From positions 64,583 to 128,582 of the forward strand of contig NZ_BMZN01000006.1 of assembly GCF_014652815.1 (NCBI RefSeq): a stretch of DNA of 64,000 bases, given 5' to 3'. Position numbers and translations under genes: made by a program. Under the pieces are notes generated by a model. The model was not told where the DNA came from and searched no databases. It was given only the letters and a program-made list of their open reading frames with translations. Source of the DNA: Alcaligenes pakistanensis. Lineage in GTDB: Bacteria > Pseudomonadota > Gammaproteobacteria > Burkholderiales > Burkholderiaceae_B. Each line of letters opens with the position of its first letter. The stretch's first letter is position 1. This document shows, one piece after another, positions 1 through 8,802 of this stretch.

Positions 1-1132
1 CATCTGGCGCATCCTTAACCTCTTGCTTGCGGCGCAACAGCGAAAACAGTCGTTCCATATCCGCCAGAGAATTCTTGATTTCGCGGTAAACAAAGCCCAA
101 GAAATTCAAGGGGGCATAGAGCTGCGTCAGGAACGCGGACACCAGCACCACATCCCCTACGGTCATGGTTCCGTTCAACACGCCTTGGGCCGACATGAAC
201 AGCAAGGCGGTTACCCCGACACTGATAATTGAGGCCTGACCAATATTGAGCAAGTTCAACGAAACCTGGTTACGCACCGCTGCGTGCACCCACTGCCCCA
301 TATTCTGGTCGTAACGATTGATCTCGTAATCTTCGTTACCGAAATACTTGACCGTTTCGTAATTGAGCAAAGCATCAATCGCGCGGGAATTGGCACGGCT
401 GTCCAGTTCATTCATAGCACGCCGATACCGCATACGACGTTCGGTCACCAACAAGGTGAACACAATGTAGGCAGCAATCGTTCCAAAGGTCACGGCAGCA
501 AAAGGCCAATCGTAACGCCACAGCAAGATGCCACAGACCAGTGCGATCTCCAGCAAGGTAGGGAGGATATTAAAGACCAGGAAATTCAGCAGGAAACTGA
601 CGCCTTTAGTCCCTCGTTCAATATCCCGGCTTAAACCGCCCGTTTGACGTTCCGTATGGAAACGCAAAGACAGGTCCAGCAAATGACGAAATACGTGATT
701 GGCAATCAGGCGCACTGATCCTTGCGTGACCCGTGCGAACAAAGCATCCCGTATTTCACCCAAAGCGCTGGAAGCCAGGCGCACTGCCCCATAGCCCAGC
801 AAGGCCGCTACCGGCAACATCAAAGCAGTCGCGGGCAGGCTCAATGCGTCGATAACCTGTTTCAGGTAAATCGGCATCATGACGGTTGCCACTTTGGCCA
901 GCAGCAAACAGGACAAGGCCAAGACGACACGCGTCTTGAATCGCCAAACGTAAGGAAATAAGGATTTCAGGGTGCTCAGACCACCAGAGACACCATCAAG
1001 CACTTCAGGACGAGGAGGCACACGCAATAGGCCCGCACTCAACAACACTAGGCTGAAGAACAGCGGACGACTTATAAATGAGTTGCAGCACAACGCTGAG
1101 ATCAAGACCAAAGGGGTGTAGCCCCCTTTCAT
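1..1132 (-). CDS. ABC exporter of Atm1/HMT type, N-terminal membrane part (cut by window edge)
   Basis: Reading right to left from an ATG at 1132, the frame stays open to the window edge, giving about 377 residues. What is visible is an ABC exporter transmembrane domain. It has several hydrophobic helices, a segment RQTGGLSRDIERGTKG near residues 155-175, and LNFLGFVYREIKNSLADME near the end, typical of mitochondrial Atm1-like/heavy-metal half exporters. The nucleotide-binding domain should lie beyond position 1. The family exports glutathione- or sulfur-linked compounds across the inner membrane; the substrate here is unknown. The start is uncertain: the first 40 residues look atypical, no good ribosome site precedes 1132, and an internal GTG/TTG near residue 30 is possible. 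Confidence 0.8.
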   Translation of the reverse strand, partial: MKGGYTPLVLISALCCNSFISRPLFFSLVLLSAGLLRVPPRPEVLDGVSGGLSTLKSLFPYVWRFKTRVVLALSCLLLAKVATVMMPIYLKQVIDALSLPATALMLPVAALLGYGAVRLASSALGEIRDALFARVTQGSVRLIANHVFRHLLDLSLRFHTERQTGGLSRDIERGTKGVSFLLNFLVFNILPTLLEIALVCGILLWRYDWPFAAVTFGTIAAYIVFTLLVTERRMRYRRAMNELDSRANSRAIDALLNYETVKYFGNEDYEINRYDQNMGQWVHAAVRNQVSLNLLNIGQASIISVGVTALLFMSAQGVLNGTMTVGDVVLVSAFLTQLYAPLNFLGFVYREIKNSLADMERLFSLLRRKQEVKDAPD

Positions 1133-1529
1133 GAGCAGACCGGCTCATGCTATGTCCTTGATGCGAATACAGAAACGAGACTCGCCAATGAGCAGGCACC
1201 TAAGAAAAGACCTGTTAGCGGGCAACAAAGAAGTATAGCCTTTTACAGTCACTTTCCTGTCCAAGACCCTGCCGCCAACGCTATTGTTTAGCGGATTGTT
1301 TGCCCGCAAACCACAGTGCGTGACGCAACACCCCCTATCGTCACTCTTAAAGCGCTGCACATTGGTAAATGTACGGCTTAACACTGCAAAGAAAATGCTG
1401 GCAATCCAGCACTTTGTTACCTTCAAGCCTTCGGCGAAAAGCATACAATACCTGCTTGCCTGAAACAGGGGCATGGGCACCGCCAATACCACCTGTTAAC
1501 AAGACATCCGGTTCATAACCCTCTATACC
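1133..1529. other. Divergent intergenic region, no gene recognised
   Basis: This 397-base stretch separates the ABC exporter (leftward) from the sigma/anti-sigma gene (rightward), so it should hold both promoters. Open frames here encode no recognisable protein. I could not assign a convincing -10/-35 pair. Confidence 0.4.
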
Positions 1530-3236
1530 GTGCAAAATTCATCCATGCCGTCTTCTTCTTTTTCGTATTCCTCTTCCCTGGATCAGTTAGCCGCACAAGA
1601 CAGCCAGGCGCTGGATCTGCTGTACGACCAGGAAGCACCGTTGATGCTGGCGTTAGGCCAAGCCGTTTTAGGCCGACGCATCGATGCCGAAGAGGTACTG
1701 CGCGATAGCTTCGTATTGCTGTGGAAGAATGCCGCTGGTTATGACCCCGATCTGGGCGAAGGACGCGCCTGGATTTACAGCATTTTGCGATTCAGATTGT
1801 TGGCCCGATTGCGTCAGCGTACGCAGACAGGTGATAGCAACTACGCTCTGCCCGCCATCAAACCGCAAGCCGGTCAGCGTTTTATTCCTGCCTTGGGCAA
1901 ACTGGACGGCACCAGTCAACGGGCCATGATCCACGCCTATCTGCATGGCAATAATTACGAGCAATTAGGCCTTCAGCTGAACCGCTCACCCGCTCAATTG
2001 CGGGCCGTTGTTCAACAGGGCCTGCAACAGCTCAGCCCTTTGATCAATGAAGGGAACGCCAGCGATCCGCGCCACGCAATCATGATTGGCGAATATACGC
2101 TGGGCCTGCTAAGCCAACATGAGCTGGCTCAGGCTCACACCTTGATGCAACAAAATGATCAGGCTGCCCGCCTGGCCTTGGCGTGGGAACAAGCCTGGCT
2201 GGAGCTGGTGGACTGCTTGAGCCCCACCTTGCCAGCGCCAACCAGCCTGGCGCACATTCATCACACATTGGGCTTACCCCCCCCAACGGCACGTCGTCAG
2301 GCGGGTAACAGCACCAATACGGACACCGAGACAGCCAGCAACGCTAACCCTGACAGCAGTGGCAGCACAAACACCGGCAGCACGACGGTCAAGATTGAAC
2401 GCCAGGAACCCAGTATCAAAAGCAATGCACCGGCAGAGGAAACTCCAAAGCCTGAGGTGGCCGTGCGTACCGAGCCCCGCTGGTCTGCCAGCAGCTCAAG
2501 CTCCGACCATAAGGCTGATGATCACACCCCGCCCTTCCCCACCTTGTTGCGTGCCGATTCAGACCCAGCAGCCAAAATCGCTGCGCCCGTGCCTGCAGCC
2601 GCACCAGCCGCCCCAAAAGCCGCAGACAAGAAAAAACCGGTTAAACACGATACCGAAGCAGTCACGACTGAACAGCACAAGCCAGAGCCCGCCGACACCG
2701 AAAACAAGACCCGTGGTTTTGCTGTGTCTCGCCCCCTCTTATTAGGGGGTCTGGCTGCTGCCCTTATTCTGGGACTAGTCATTGCTTTGCTTCTGAACAT
2801 GAACTCAGAGCCACCGGTCAACGTCATTGAGATGAAACCGCGTCAAGCCGCCATCCTGCAGGCGCCCGGTCAATCGTCTACCCCGGCCTGGATTGCCACC
2901 GTCGACCCGCAAGGCAATGTACTGTTGGTGCCCAAAGTCAGCACAGAAGTCAAAGCGACTCAATCGGTACAACTGTGGACACACACTCCGCGTGGCACAC
3001 AAATCCGTTCCTTGGGTTTGATTGATCCGAATCGCCCCATTACCGTTCCTGCCGGTTTGATCGGCACCGTGGAAGACGAGCAGATTTTTGAAATGACGCT
3101 TGAAACCGAAGGCGGCTCCAACAGCGGCGCACCAGAAGGACCTGTGCTTTATATTGGCCGCATTGTGAGCTTTGGTCAGCTGGACTCTTTGCCCAGTGCC
3201 AATAATGACCCCAGCGCAGCAGCCACGCGTTCTTAA
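1530..3236 (+). CDS. Fused ECF-type sigma factor and RskA-type membrane anti-sigma factor
   Basis: One 568-codon frame combines two proteins that are normally separate. Residues 30-96 match ECF sigma region 2 (DAEEVLRDSFVLLWK, then a GRAWIYSILRFRLLARLR-like helix). Residues 120-172 match region 4. Residues 178-248 resemble the cytoplasmic sigma-binding domain of RskA (IGEYTLGLL...). A Ser/Thr/Pro/Ala/Lys-rich linker follows (about 250-400), then one membrane helix (402-423) and an RskA-type periplasmic domain (about 430-553, with VTVPAGLIGTV-like and ILYIGR-like blocks). Region 4 lacks the usual KSRxxR recognition pattern, so DNA binding may be weakened. The start is GTG 1530 or ATG 1545; neither has a clear Shine-Dalgarno. 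An inner-membrane tethered regulator is inferred. Confidence 0.85.
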   Translation: MQNSSMPSSSFSYSSSLDQLAAQDSQALDLLYDQEAPLMLALGQAVLGRRIDAEEVLRDSFVLLWKNAAGYDPDLGEGRAWIYSILRFRLLARLRQRTQTGDSNYALPAIKPQAGQRFIPALGKLDGTSQRAMIHAYLHGNNYEQLGLQLNRSPAQLRAVVQQGLQQLSPLINEGNASDPRHAIMIGEYTLGLLSQHELAQAHTLMQQNDQAARLALAWEQAWLELVDCLSPTLPAPTSLAHIHHTLGLPPPTARRQAGNSTNTDTETASNANPDSSGSTNTGSTTVKIERQEPSIKSNAPAEETPKPEVAVRTEPRWSASSSSSDHKADDHTPPFPTLLRADSDPAAKIAAPVPAAAPAAPKAADKKKPVKHDTEAVTTEQHKPEPADTENKTRGFAVSRPLLLGGLAAALILGLVIALLLNMNSEPPVNVIEMKPRQAAILQAPGQSSTPAWIATVDPQGNVLLVPKVSTEVKATQSVQLWTHTPRGTQIRSLGLIDPNRPITVPAGLIGTVEDEQIFEMTLETEGGSNSGAPEGPVLYIGRIVSFGQLDSLPSANNDPSAAATRS

Positions 3237-3275
3237 ACACTACGGCCAGACAGACGTTCCAGCTCGTCAGTTTTC

Positions 3276-3315
3276 TTAATCACAAAGCCCGCCTCCAGGC
3301 GGGCTTTGTGATTAA
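3276..3315. terminator. 18-bp perfect inverted repeat downstream of the sigma/anti-sigma gene
   Basis: TTAATCACAAAGCCCGCC (3276-3293) and its exact complement (3298-3315) are separated by the loop TCCA. The repeat lies 39 bases after the fused gene's stop. There is no T-tract directly after the stem in either direction, so it may act by stem strength alone or protect the RNA end. Confidence 0.65.
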
Positions 3316-3356
3316 AGAGCTCACGTCAATGCAGCGTCCTTCTCATCCCCGGTCCC

Positions 3357-3386
3357 ATGAAAAAGGCCGGCACCAAGGCCGACCTT
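3357..3386 (-). terminator. Rho-independent terminator of the rpmI-pheST-ihfA-merR unit
   Basis: On the minus strand a 9-bp stem (AAGGTCGGC / GCCGGCCTT, one G-U pair, loop CTTGGT) is followed by TTTTT. It sits 26 bases past the merR stop, closing the leftward transcription unit. Confidence 0.8.
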
Positions 3387-3411
3387 ATCACTGCTGCAGA
3401 GCAATACAAAC

Positions 3412-3816
3412 CTACTGAGCCGAGCCCGGCTCAGTCATTTCCAAGGCTTGATCCAGCATGGCTTGAATCTGCCCAAGATTGGTTCGCAAAGCCTGCATTT
3501 CCTGCCCGGTCAGGCGCACTGCGGCTTCCTGATCGAAAGGCATATCCGGACCATCACCCAGGCGATTACGCGCCCCACTGATGGTAAAGCCTTCGTCATA
3601 CAGCAAACCGCGAATCCGGCGAATTAACAGCACTTCATGGTGCTGATAATAGCGTCGGTTACCGCGTCGCTTGACGGGTTTTAATTGCGTAAATTCCTGC
3701 TCCCAATAACGCAGGACATGGGGCTTGACCAGACAAAGCTCGCTGACCTCACCAATGGTGAAGTAACGTTTGGCTGGAATAGGAGGCAAGGTCGCCGTCT
3801 TTTCGTTTGTGCTCAT
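3412..3816 (-). CDS. MerR-family transcriptional regulator linked to ihfA
   Basis: The protein has about 134 residues. Its N-terminal winged HTH contains the MerR signature YFTIGEVSELCLVKPHVLRYWE, followed by a second wing rich in R and Y (KRRGNRRYYQHHEV). The C-terminal half is helical and lacks the conserved cysteines of metal-sensing MerR proteins. MerR genes directly after ihfA are common in beta- and gammaproteobacteria, but their regulon is generally not defined. The ATG at 3816 is preferred over an in-frame GTG at 3822. The gene follows ihfA by 77 bases and precedes the operon terminator. Confidence 0.88.
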   Translation of the reverse strand: MSTNEKTATLPPIPAKRYFTIGEVSELCLVKPHVLRYWEQEFTQLKPVKRRGNRRYYQHHEVLLIRRIRGLLYDEGFTISGARNRLGDGPDMPFDQEAAVRLTGQEMQALRTNLGQIQAMLDQALEMTEPGSAQ

Positions 3817-3893
3817 GGCCACTAATGCTCATCGACAATAGGAGTGATTTTACACGTTCAGTCAGGCAAAACTGTACGCAAACGTACCAGGAC

Positions 3894-4220
3894 TTAGTCC
3901 TGGTCATCCTCATCAGGTGACACAGGCGCCCCTTCGACGACGCTCTTGAGCTTTTGACTGGCGTGAAAAGTCACAACCCGTCGCGCCGAAATCGGAATGA
4001 CTTCGCCCGTCTTGGGATTACGACCCGGACGCGGGGGTTTGTCCCGGACCTGGAAATTACCAAAGCCGGACAACTTAACTTCTACACCCTCAGCCAAGGA
4101 ATCGCGGATCTCAGCAAAAAAGGTATCCACAATATCTTTGGCTTCACGTTTATTCAAGCCAACACGCTCAAACAAGAGTTCGGCCAAATCCGCCTTGGTC
4201 AACGTACGCTCTACGTTCAT
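3894..4220 (-). CDS. ihfA: Integration host factor subunit alpha
   Basis: This 108-residue HU/IHF-family protein starts [21 protein letters not shown]. It contains [22 protein letters not shown], the beta-arm consensus with the DNA-intercalating proline. IHF alpha pairs with IhfB to bend DNA in recombination, replication and sigma54-dependent transcription. The last point matters here because a sigma54 promoter lies at 46.3 kb. The gene follows pheT by 9 bases, the conserved pheST-ihfA order. Confidence 0.97.
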   Translation of the reverse strand: MNVERTLTKADLAELLFERVGLNKREAKDIVDTFFAEIRDSLAEGVEVKLSGFGNFQVRDKPPRPGRNPKTGEVIPISARRVVTFHASQKLKSVVEGAPVSPDEDDQD

Positions 4221-4229
4221 TGTGTCTCC

Positions 4230-6635
4230 TTATGCCCTTGCCCGCGCACCATGCGCAGACACCAGTGCCGCCAACAATACCTGCAGGCATTGCTCGACAC
4301 GCTCATCGTCCAGCGTGGTGGCGCTGTCTTGCAGCCAGAAGCGAATCGCCAGACTCTTTTCCGATGCATCGTTCTTATCGCGCCAGACGTCAAACAACTG
4401 AATGTCTTTGACGATAGCCGCTTGTTCTGCGCTGCTACGCACCTTGTTCAAGGTATCGAGCACAGCTTGATAGGATACGTCTTTATCCAGCCAAACCGCT
4501 AGATCTCGTTGCACCACAGGCTGCTTGGATATTTCTTGTGCGTGAACCACTTCGTCGTAGGAAATAGCGTCCACATCCAGCTCAAAGACCACGGGAGCTT
4601 GATTAAAGCCAAACTCGCTTAACCACTGAGGATGGATTTCACCAATCCAGCCTATGGTTTTACCATCCAGAATCACACTGGCGCTACGACCTGGGTGTAA
4701 AGCCGGATGAGCCTGAGGCTCGAATCGCACGTCTGCTGCGCGACGGCCCAACAAGGTTTCCAGGTCGCGTTTGACATCAAAGAAGTCAACCGGACGATCA
4801 GGCTGGCCCCATTGCTCTGTATACACAGGGCCCCAGGCAGCAGCCGCGATGCGGTTGGGCTGATGGATACCAGCTACAGTCAAAGGACCATTTTCCTGAC
4901 TGGCGTCGCGCATGAAAACACGACCGAATTCAAACACGCGCACACGCGACTGACGGCGGTTGGCGTTACGTTCAATATTGGCCAGCAGACCGGGAATCAG
5001 GCTGGTACGCATCACTGCCAATTGGCTGGCAATGGGGTTCAGCAAACGGATAGGATCGGCATGCCCGTTAATGTCTTTTTCCCAGGACTCCTGCACAAAG
5101 GAGAAGTTGATCACTTCCTGGTAATCCTGGGCGGCCAGCACAGCACGCAAAGCATGTGGACCGCGCAGGGTTTCGCTAGGCACGCGAATTTCTGCTGCCG
5201 CTACCGGAGGCAGATCAGGAATGTTTTCAAAACCATAAATACGGGCGACTTCCTCGATCAGATCCTCTTCGATGGTCAAATCGAAACGGAAGCTGGGAGG
5301 CGTCACGGTAAATACACCCTCATTGACCGAAAAGCTCAGGCCCAACAGGGTAAAAATGCTTTCAACCTGCTTTTGATCCAACGGGATACCCAGAACACGG
5401 CGGCAACGATCCAGACGCATGGCAACGGGCTTGCGCTCTGGTAGAGCCACAACCTGATCGTCCATAGGACCAGCCTGACCACCGCAGATTTCCAGGATCA
5501 GAGCCGTTGTGCGCTCCAGATGCGGGGTGATGGAATCAAAGTCCACACCACGCTCAAAGCGGTGGCTGGCATCCGAAGAGAACTTGTAGCGACGCGCACG
5601 GCCCATGATGGCTTCTGGCCACCAGAACGCGCCTTCCAGATAGACGTCGCTAGTATCCAGGGTGACTGCGCTTTGCTCACCACCCATAATGCCGGCCATG
5701 CTCTGAGGCACGTCGTTAACAGTGATGACACCGACATCGGTATCCAGCTCTACATTCAAGCCACTTAGCAGTTCCAGCTGTTCGCCCTTACGCGCCCAGC
5801 GCACTTCCAGACCGGCTTGCACATGCTGCAAATCAAACACATGGGTAGGACGACCCAGTTCCAGCATGACGTAATTGGAGATGTCCACCAAAGCGGAAAT
5901 CGAACGCTGACCGCTACGCTCCAGACGACTTTTCATCCAGTCTGGTGTCTTGGCGCGTGCATTCACGCCACGGATCACGCGACCAGCAAAACGGCCACAC
6001 AAATCGGCGTCTTTGATAGTCACTGAAACGCGATCATCAATCGTGACAGGAACAGGAGTGAAATCTGGCAAAGTCAGTGGCTCGCCAGTCAACGCAGCCA
6101 CCTCACGCGCCACACCCAGGACCGACAGACAGTCAGCACGGTTAGGCGTTAACTTCAATTCAATGATCTGATCGTCCAGATCCAGCAGTTCACGCAGGCT
6201 CTGCCCCACCGGCGCATCCGCATCCAGTACCAGCAAGCCATCGTGATCCTGGGACAAGCCCAGTTCACGGCCCGAACACAACATGCCGGCGGATTCTACG
6301 CCACGCATTTTGACCGGACCAATTTTCATGCCACCCGGCAATTCTGCACCGACACGAGCCACAGGAATCTTGATGCCCTGTGCTGCATTAGGTGCACCGC
6401 ACACAATTTGCAGCAGCGTACCCGAGCCATCATCGACCTGGCACACGCGCAGACGGTCAGCGTCGGGATGAGGGGCGATCTCGGCGATCAAACCCACCAC
6501 CACGTTTTCAAAGGCAGGCGCGGCGGCTTGAATTTCTTCAACCTCCAAGCCAGCCATAGTCAGCTGGTGACCCAGTTCTTCAGTTCCCAGTTTGGGATTC
6601 ACAAAGCGGCGCAGCCACGATTCGGAAAATAACAT
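4230..6635 (-). CDS. pheT: Phenylalanine--tRNA ligase beta subunit
   Basis: The 801-residue product matches the full-length bacterial beta subunit. An N-terminal tRNA-binding OB fold (about 40-150, EIAPHPDADRLRVCQVDDG) is followed by the B3/B4 editing region, the B5 DNA-binding-like domain, a pseudo-catalytic core (LLNPIASQLAVMRTSLIPGLL) and the C-terminal ferredoxin-like anticodon-binding domain (VQRDLAVWLDKDVSYQAVL). With PheS it forms the alpha2beta2 enzyme that charges tRNA-Phe. It is co-directional with pheS (77-base gap containing a CCGGACCT/AGGTCCGG stem) and nearly abuts ihfA. Confidence 0.97.
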   Translation of the reverse strand: MLFSESWLRRFVNPKLGTEELGHQLTMAGLEVEEIQAAAPAFENVVVGLIAEIAPHPDADRLRVCQVDDGSGTLLQIVCGAPNAAQGIKIPVARVGAELPGGMKIGPVKMRGVESAGMLCSGRELGLSQDHDGLLVLDADAPVGQSLRELLDLDDQIIELKLTPNRADCLSVLGVAREVAALTGEPLTLPDFTPVPVTIDDRVSVTIKDADLCGRFAGRVIRGVNARAKTPDWMKSRLERSGQRSISALVDISNYVMLELGRPTHVFDLQHVQAGLEVRWARKGEQLELLSGLNVELDTDVGVITVNDVPQSMAGIMGGEQSAVTLDTSDVYLEGAFWWPEAIMGRARRYKFSSDASHRFERGVDFDSITPHLERTTALILEICGGQAGPMDDQVVALPERKPVAMRLDRCRRVLGIPLDQKQVESIFTLLGLSFSVNEGVFTVTPPSFRFDLTIEEDLIEEVARIYGFENIPDLPPVAAAEIRVPSETLRGPHALRAVLAAQDYQEVINFSFVQESWEKDINGHADPIRLLNPIASQLAVMRTSLIPGLLANIERNANRRQSRVRVFEFGRVFMRDASQENGPLTVAGIHQPNRIAAAAWGPVYTEQWGQPDRPVDFFDVKRDLETLLGRRAADVRFEPQAHPALHPGRSASVILDGKTIGWIGEIHPQWLSEFGFNQAPVVFELDVDAISYDEVVHAQEISKQPVVQRDLAVWLDKDVSYQAVLDTLNKVRSSAEQAAIVKDIQLFDVWRDKNDASEKSLAIRFWLQDSATTLDDERVEQCLQVLLAALVSAHGARARA

Positions 6636-6712
6636 GATGCAAAGATGGAGACGATAAACGGCATATATCGGAACCGACCGGACCTAAGAGGTCCGGCGGC
6701 GCGAAGTAGGAA

Positions 6713-7735
6713 TTAACGATTGAACTGCTTCAAAAAGCGCAGGTCGCCTTCAAAAAACTGGCGTAAATCGTTAACACCATAGCGCAACATAGTCAGGCGC
6801 TCCAATCCGGAACCAAAGGCGAAACCGATGTAACGCTCTGGGTCCAAACCGAAATTGCGCACCACTTGCGGGTGAACCTGCCCTGAGCCAGAGATCTCCA
6901 GCCAGCGGCCCTTGTTAGGACCGGAGGAGAACATCATGTCAATCTCAGCAGATGGTTCGGTAAAGGGGAAAAAAGAGGGTCGAAAGCGCACAACCAGATC
7001 ATCGCTTTCAAAAAAGGCGCGCAGGAAATTAGTGTAGACGCCTTTCAGATCTGCAAAGGAGATATTCTCGGCAATCCACAACCCTTCCACTTGATGGAAC
7101 ATGGGCGAGTGGGTGGCATCACTATCAACACGATAGGTGCGGCCGGGAGCAATCACTTTGATCGGCGCCTGGTTCATGCGGGCGTAACGCACCTGCATGG
7201 GGCTGGTATGCGTGCGCAACAAATACGGTTCGCCGGTTTCGTCCTGCATATCCACATAAAAAGTGTCATGCATGGAACGGGCGGGATGGTTTTCAGGGCT
7301 GTTCAAGGCCGTGAAGTTGGTCCAGTCGTTTTCAATTTCGGGGCCGTCAGCCACTTCAAAACCGATAGAGCGAAAAATGGCTTCGACACGTTGCCAAGTC
7401 TGGATAACCGGGTGAATACCACCGGTTCCGCGACCACGGCCAGGCAAAGTCACATCAATCTGCTCTTGAGCCAGACGTTGGTTCAATTGCTCTACCGCCA
7501 AGGCAGCACGACGATCATTCAGCAAATCTTCAATTTGGCGCTTGAGCACGTTAATGCTGGCACCGGCTGCTTTTTTCTGCTCCGGCTCCATCTGGGCAAG
7601 GCCTTTCATCAAGGCGGTGATCGCACCTTGTTTACCCAAAAATCGGGCTTTGGCATTTTCCAGCGAGGCGGCGTCCTGAGACTGCTCAAATAAATCCCGT
7701 GCTTGGGCAATAAGATCGTCGTGGGAGGAAGTCAT
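6713..7735 (-). CDS. pheS: Phenylalanine--tRNA ligase alpha subunit
   Basis: The 340-residue class II synthetase subunit has an N-terminal coiled coil (about 1-85) and the catalytic domain. Motif 2 is visible as FHQVEGLWI, and the motif 3 region as the glycine-rich [17 protein letters not shown] near the C-terminus. It binds Phe and ATP and forms Phe-AMP. A terminator-like hairpin separates it from rplT, so its level may be tuned independently of the ribosomal proteins. Confidence 0.97.
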   Translation of the reverse strand: MTSSHDDLIAQARDLFEQSQDAASLENAKARFLGKQGAITALMKGLAQMEPEQKKAAGASINVLKRQIEDLLNDRRAALAVEQLNQRLAQEQIDVTLPGRGRGTGGIHPVIQTWQRVEAIFRSIGFEVADGPEIENDWTNFTALNSPENHPARSMHDTFYVDMQDETGEPYLLRTHTSPMQVRYARMNQAPIKVIAPGRTYRVDSDATHSPMFHQVEGLWIAENISFADLKGVYTNFLRAFFESDDLVVRFRPSFFPFTEPSAEIDMMFSSGPNKGRWLEISGSGQVHPQVVRNFGLDPERYIGFAFGSGLERLTMLRYGVNDLRQFFEGDLRFLKQFNR

Positions 7736-7750
7736 GGCGTGTTACTTTCC

Positions 7751-7783
7751 AAAAACAAACGGAGCCCCAAAGGCCCCGTTTGT
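7751..7783 (-). terminator. Terminator or attenuator hairpin between rplT and pheS
   Basis: On the minus strand ACAAACGGGGCC pairs with GGCTCCGTTTGT around a short loop, with one mismatch, and is followed by TTTTT. It begins about 22 bases after the rplT stop and ends 15 bases before the pheS ATG. No Phe-rich leader peptide fits in that space, so partial read-through termination is more likely than classical attenuation. Confidence 0.65.
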
Positions 7784-7805
7784 GAACTATACAGTCAGAT
7801 ACCGC

Positions 7806-8165
7806 TTAAGCAGCCAGAGCGTTCTTAGCCTGTGCAACAACAGCAGCAAAACCTGCTTTGTCTTTAACAGCCAAGTCAGCCAGAACCTTACGATCCAAAG
7901 CGATAGAGGCTTTGTTCAGGCCGGCGATAAACTGGCTGTAGCTCATGTCCAGTTCACGGCAAGCTGCGTTGATACGGGTAATCCACAGCGAGCGGAATAC
8001 ACGTTTCTTGTTACGGCGGTCACGGTAGGCATACTGGCCTGCCTTCATGACAGCCTGTTTGGCTACACGGAATACATTACCGCGGCGACCGCGAAAACCT
8101 TTAGCTTGGGCAATTACTTTTTTGTGGCGTGCGCGTGCGTTAACACCGCGTTTTACTCGTGACAT
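7806..8165 (-). CDS. rplT: 50S ribosomal protein L20
   Basis: The 119-residue basic protein has the L20 N-terminus [18 protein letters not shown] and the conserved RNA-binding C-terminal half ([20 protein letters not shown]). L20 is needed early in 50S assembly and in many bacteria represses its own operon. It follows rpmI by 16 bases. The upstream infC gene it normally follows is about 9 kb away here. Confidence 0.98.
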   Translation of the reverse strand: MSRVKRGVNARARHKKVIAQAKGFRGRRGNVFRVAKQAVMKAGQYAYRDRRNKKRVFRSLWITRINAACRELDMSYSQFIAGLNKASIALDRKVLADLAVKDKAGFAAVVAQAKNALAA

Positions 8166-8181
8166 GTTCGATTCTCCCTAA

Positions 8182-8379
8182 TCAAGCGAAAGGCATCATT
8201 GCTTTTACGGAAGCAACGTCGGCTTTATGAACCTGGACGGTACCGCGCAATTGACGTTTGTTCTTGGTCGTCTTCTTAGTCAGAATGTGACGCTTGAACG
8301 CTTGGCCCCGCTTGATGGAACCGCTACCACGAACCACAAAGCGCTTGGAGGCGCTTTTTTTGGTTTTCATTTTAGGCAT
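8182..8379 (-). CDS. rpmI: 50S ribosomal protein L35
   Basis: The 65-residue, very basic protein starts [20 protein letters not shown], the L35 consensus. It is the first gene of the unit driven by the promoter at 8514-8543, giving a leader of roughly 125 bases that could carry an L20 autoregulatory site. In most relatives rpmI directly follows infC. Confidence 0.98.
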   Translation of the reverse strand: MPKMKTKKSASKRFVVRGSGSIKRGQAFKRHILTKKTTKNKRQLRGTVQVHKADVASVKAMMPFA

Positions 8380-8513
8380 GAAATTACTCGACTAATTTAT
8401 GTCTGCGGGTGGCCGGCCTTGGAAGCTGGCTGGCACTTGTATGACCCAAAACAGGCACTTATTTTTTTCTTTACCCGCTGCCAGAGCAGACTCAAACAGG
8501 GGAAAAGCCCTTG

Positions 8514-8543
8514 ATTATAGAGTGATTCCCGGGAAATTGTCTA
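8514..8543 (-). promoter_or_regulatory. Sigma70-type promoter of rpmI-rplT-pheST
   Basis: On the minus strand a perfect -10 TATAAT (8519-8514) lies 18 bases from a -35 TAGACA (8543-8538), one mismatch from consensus. It is the best promoter in the 423-base gap between comM and rpmI (8380-8802), where I see no gene. It explains how rpmI-rplT are expressed without infC upstream. Confidence 0.75.
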
Positions 8544-8802
8544 GATATCAAAGGGATTTTTTACCGTCTAACAAGGTCCGTGATGAGATCAAAGTTAGGC
8601 AGCTTGGCTACCGCCCCTACCCTGATCCCTGTTTTGACCAAGGGAATACCTCTTGCAAGCCCTTTAGCGGCAACGCTAACGCTATAAGGCACAGACTTGG
8701 CACTCCCAGTCGATAAAACAACAAACTGACGGACTCCCCTTCTCCAATCCGCTGCACGCCTTGCTCAACAGTAGGCTAACTCCCCACTCTTGCCCATATG
8801 AA

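Noticed and set aside
3316..3410. Possible tRNA gene after merR
   Set aside because: I checked for an acceptor stem and T-loop of a tRNA-Pro-like gene and found neither; only a terminator is present.
4707..5444. 245-codon open frame antisense to pheT
   Set aside because: Shadow of pheT with low-complexity His/Gln-rich product.
7751..7783. Phe-codon attenuator before pheS
   Set aside because: A terminator is present, but the 22-base gap after rplT leaves no room for a Phe leader peptide.
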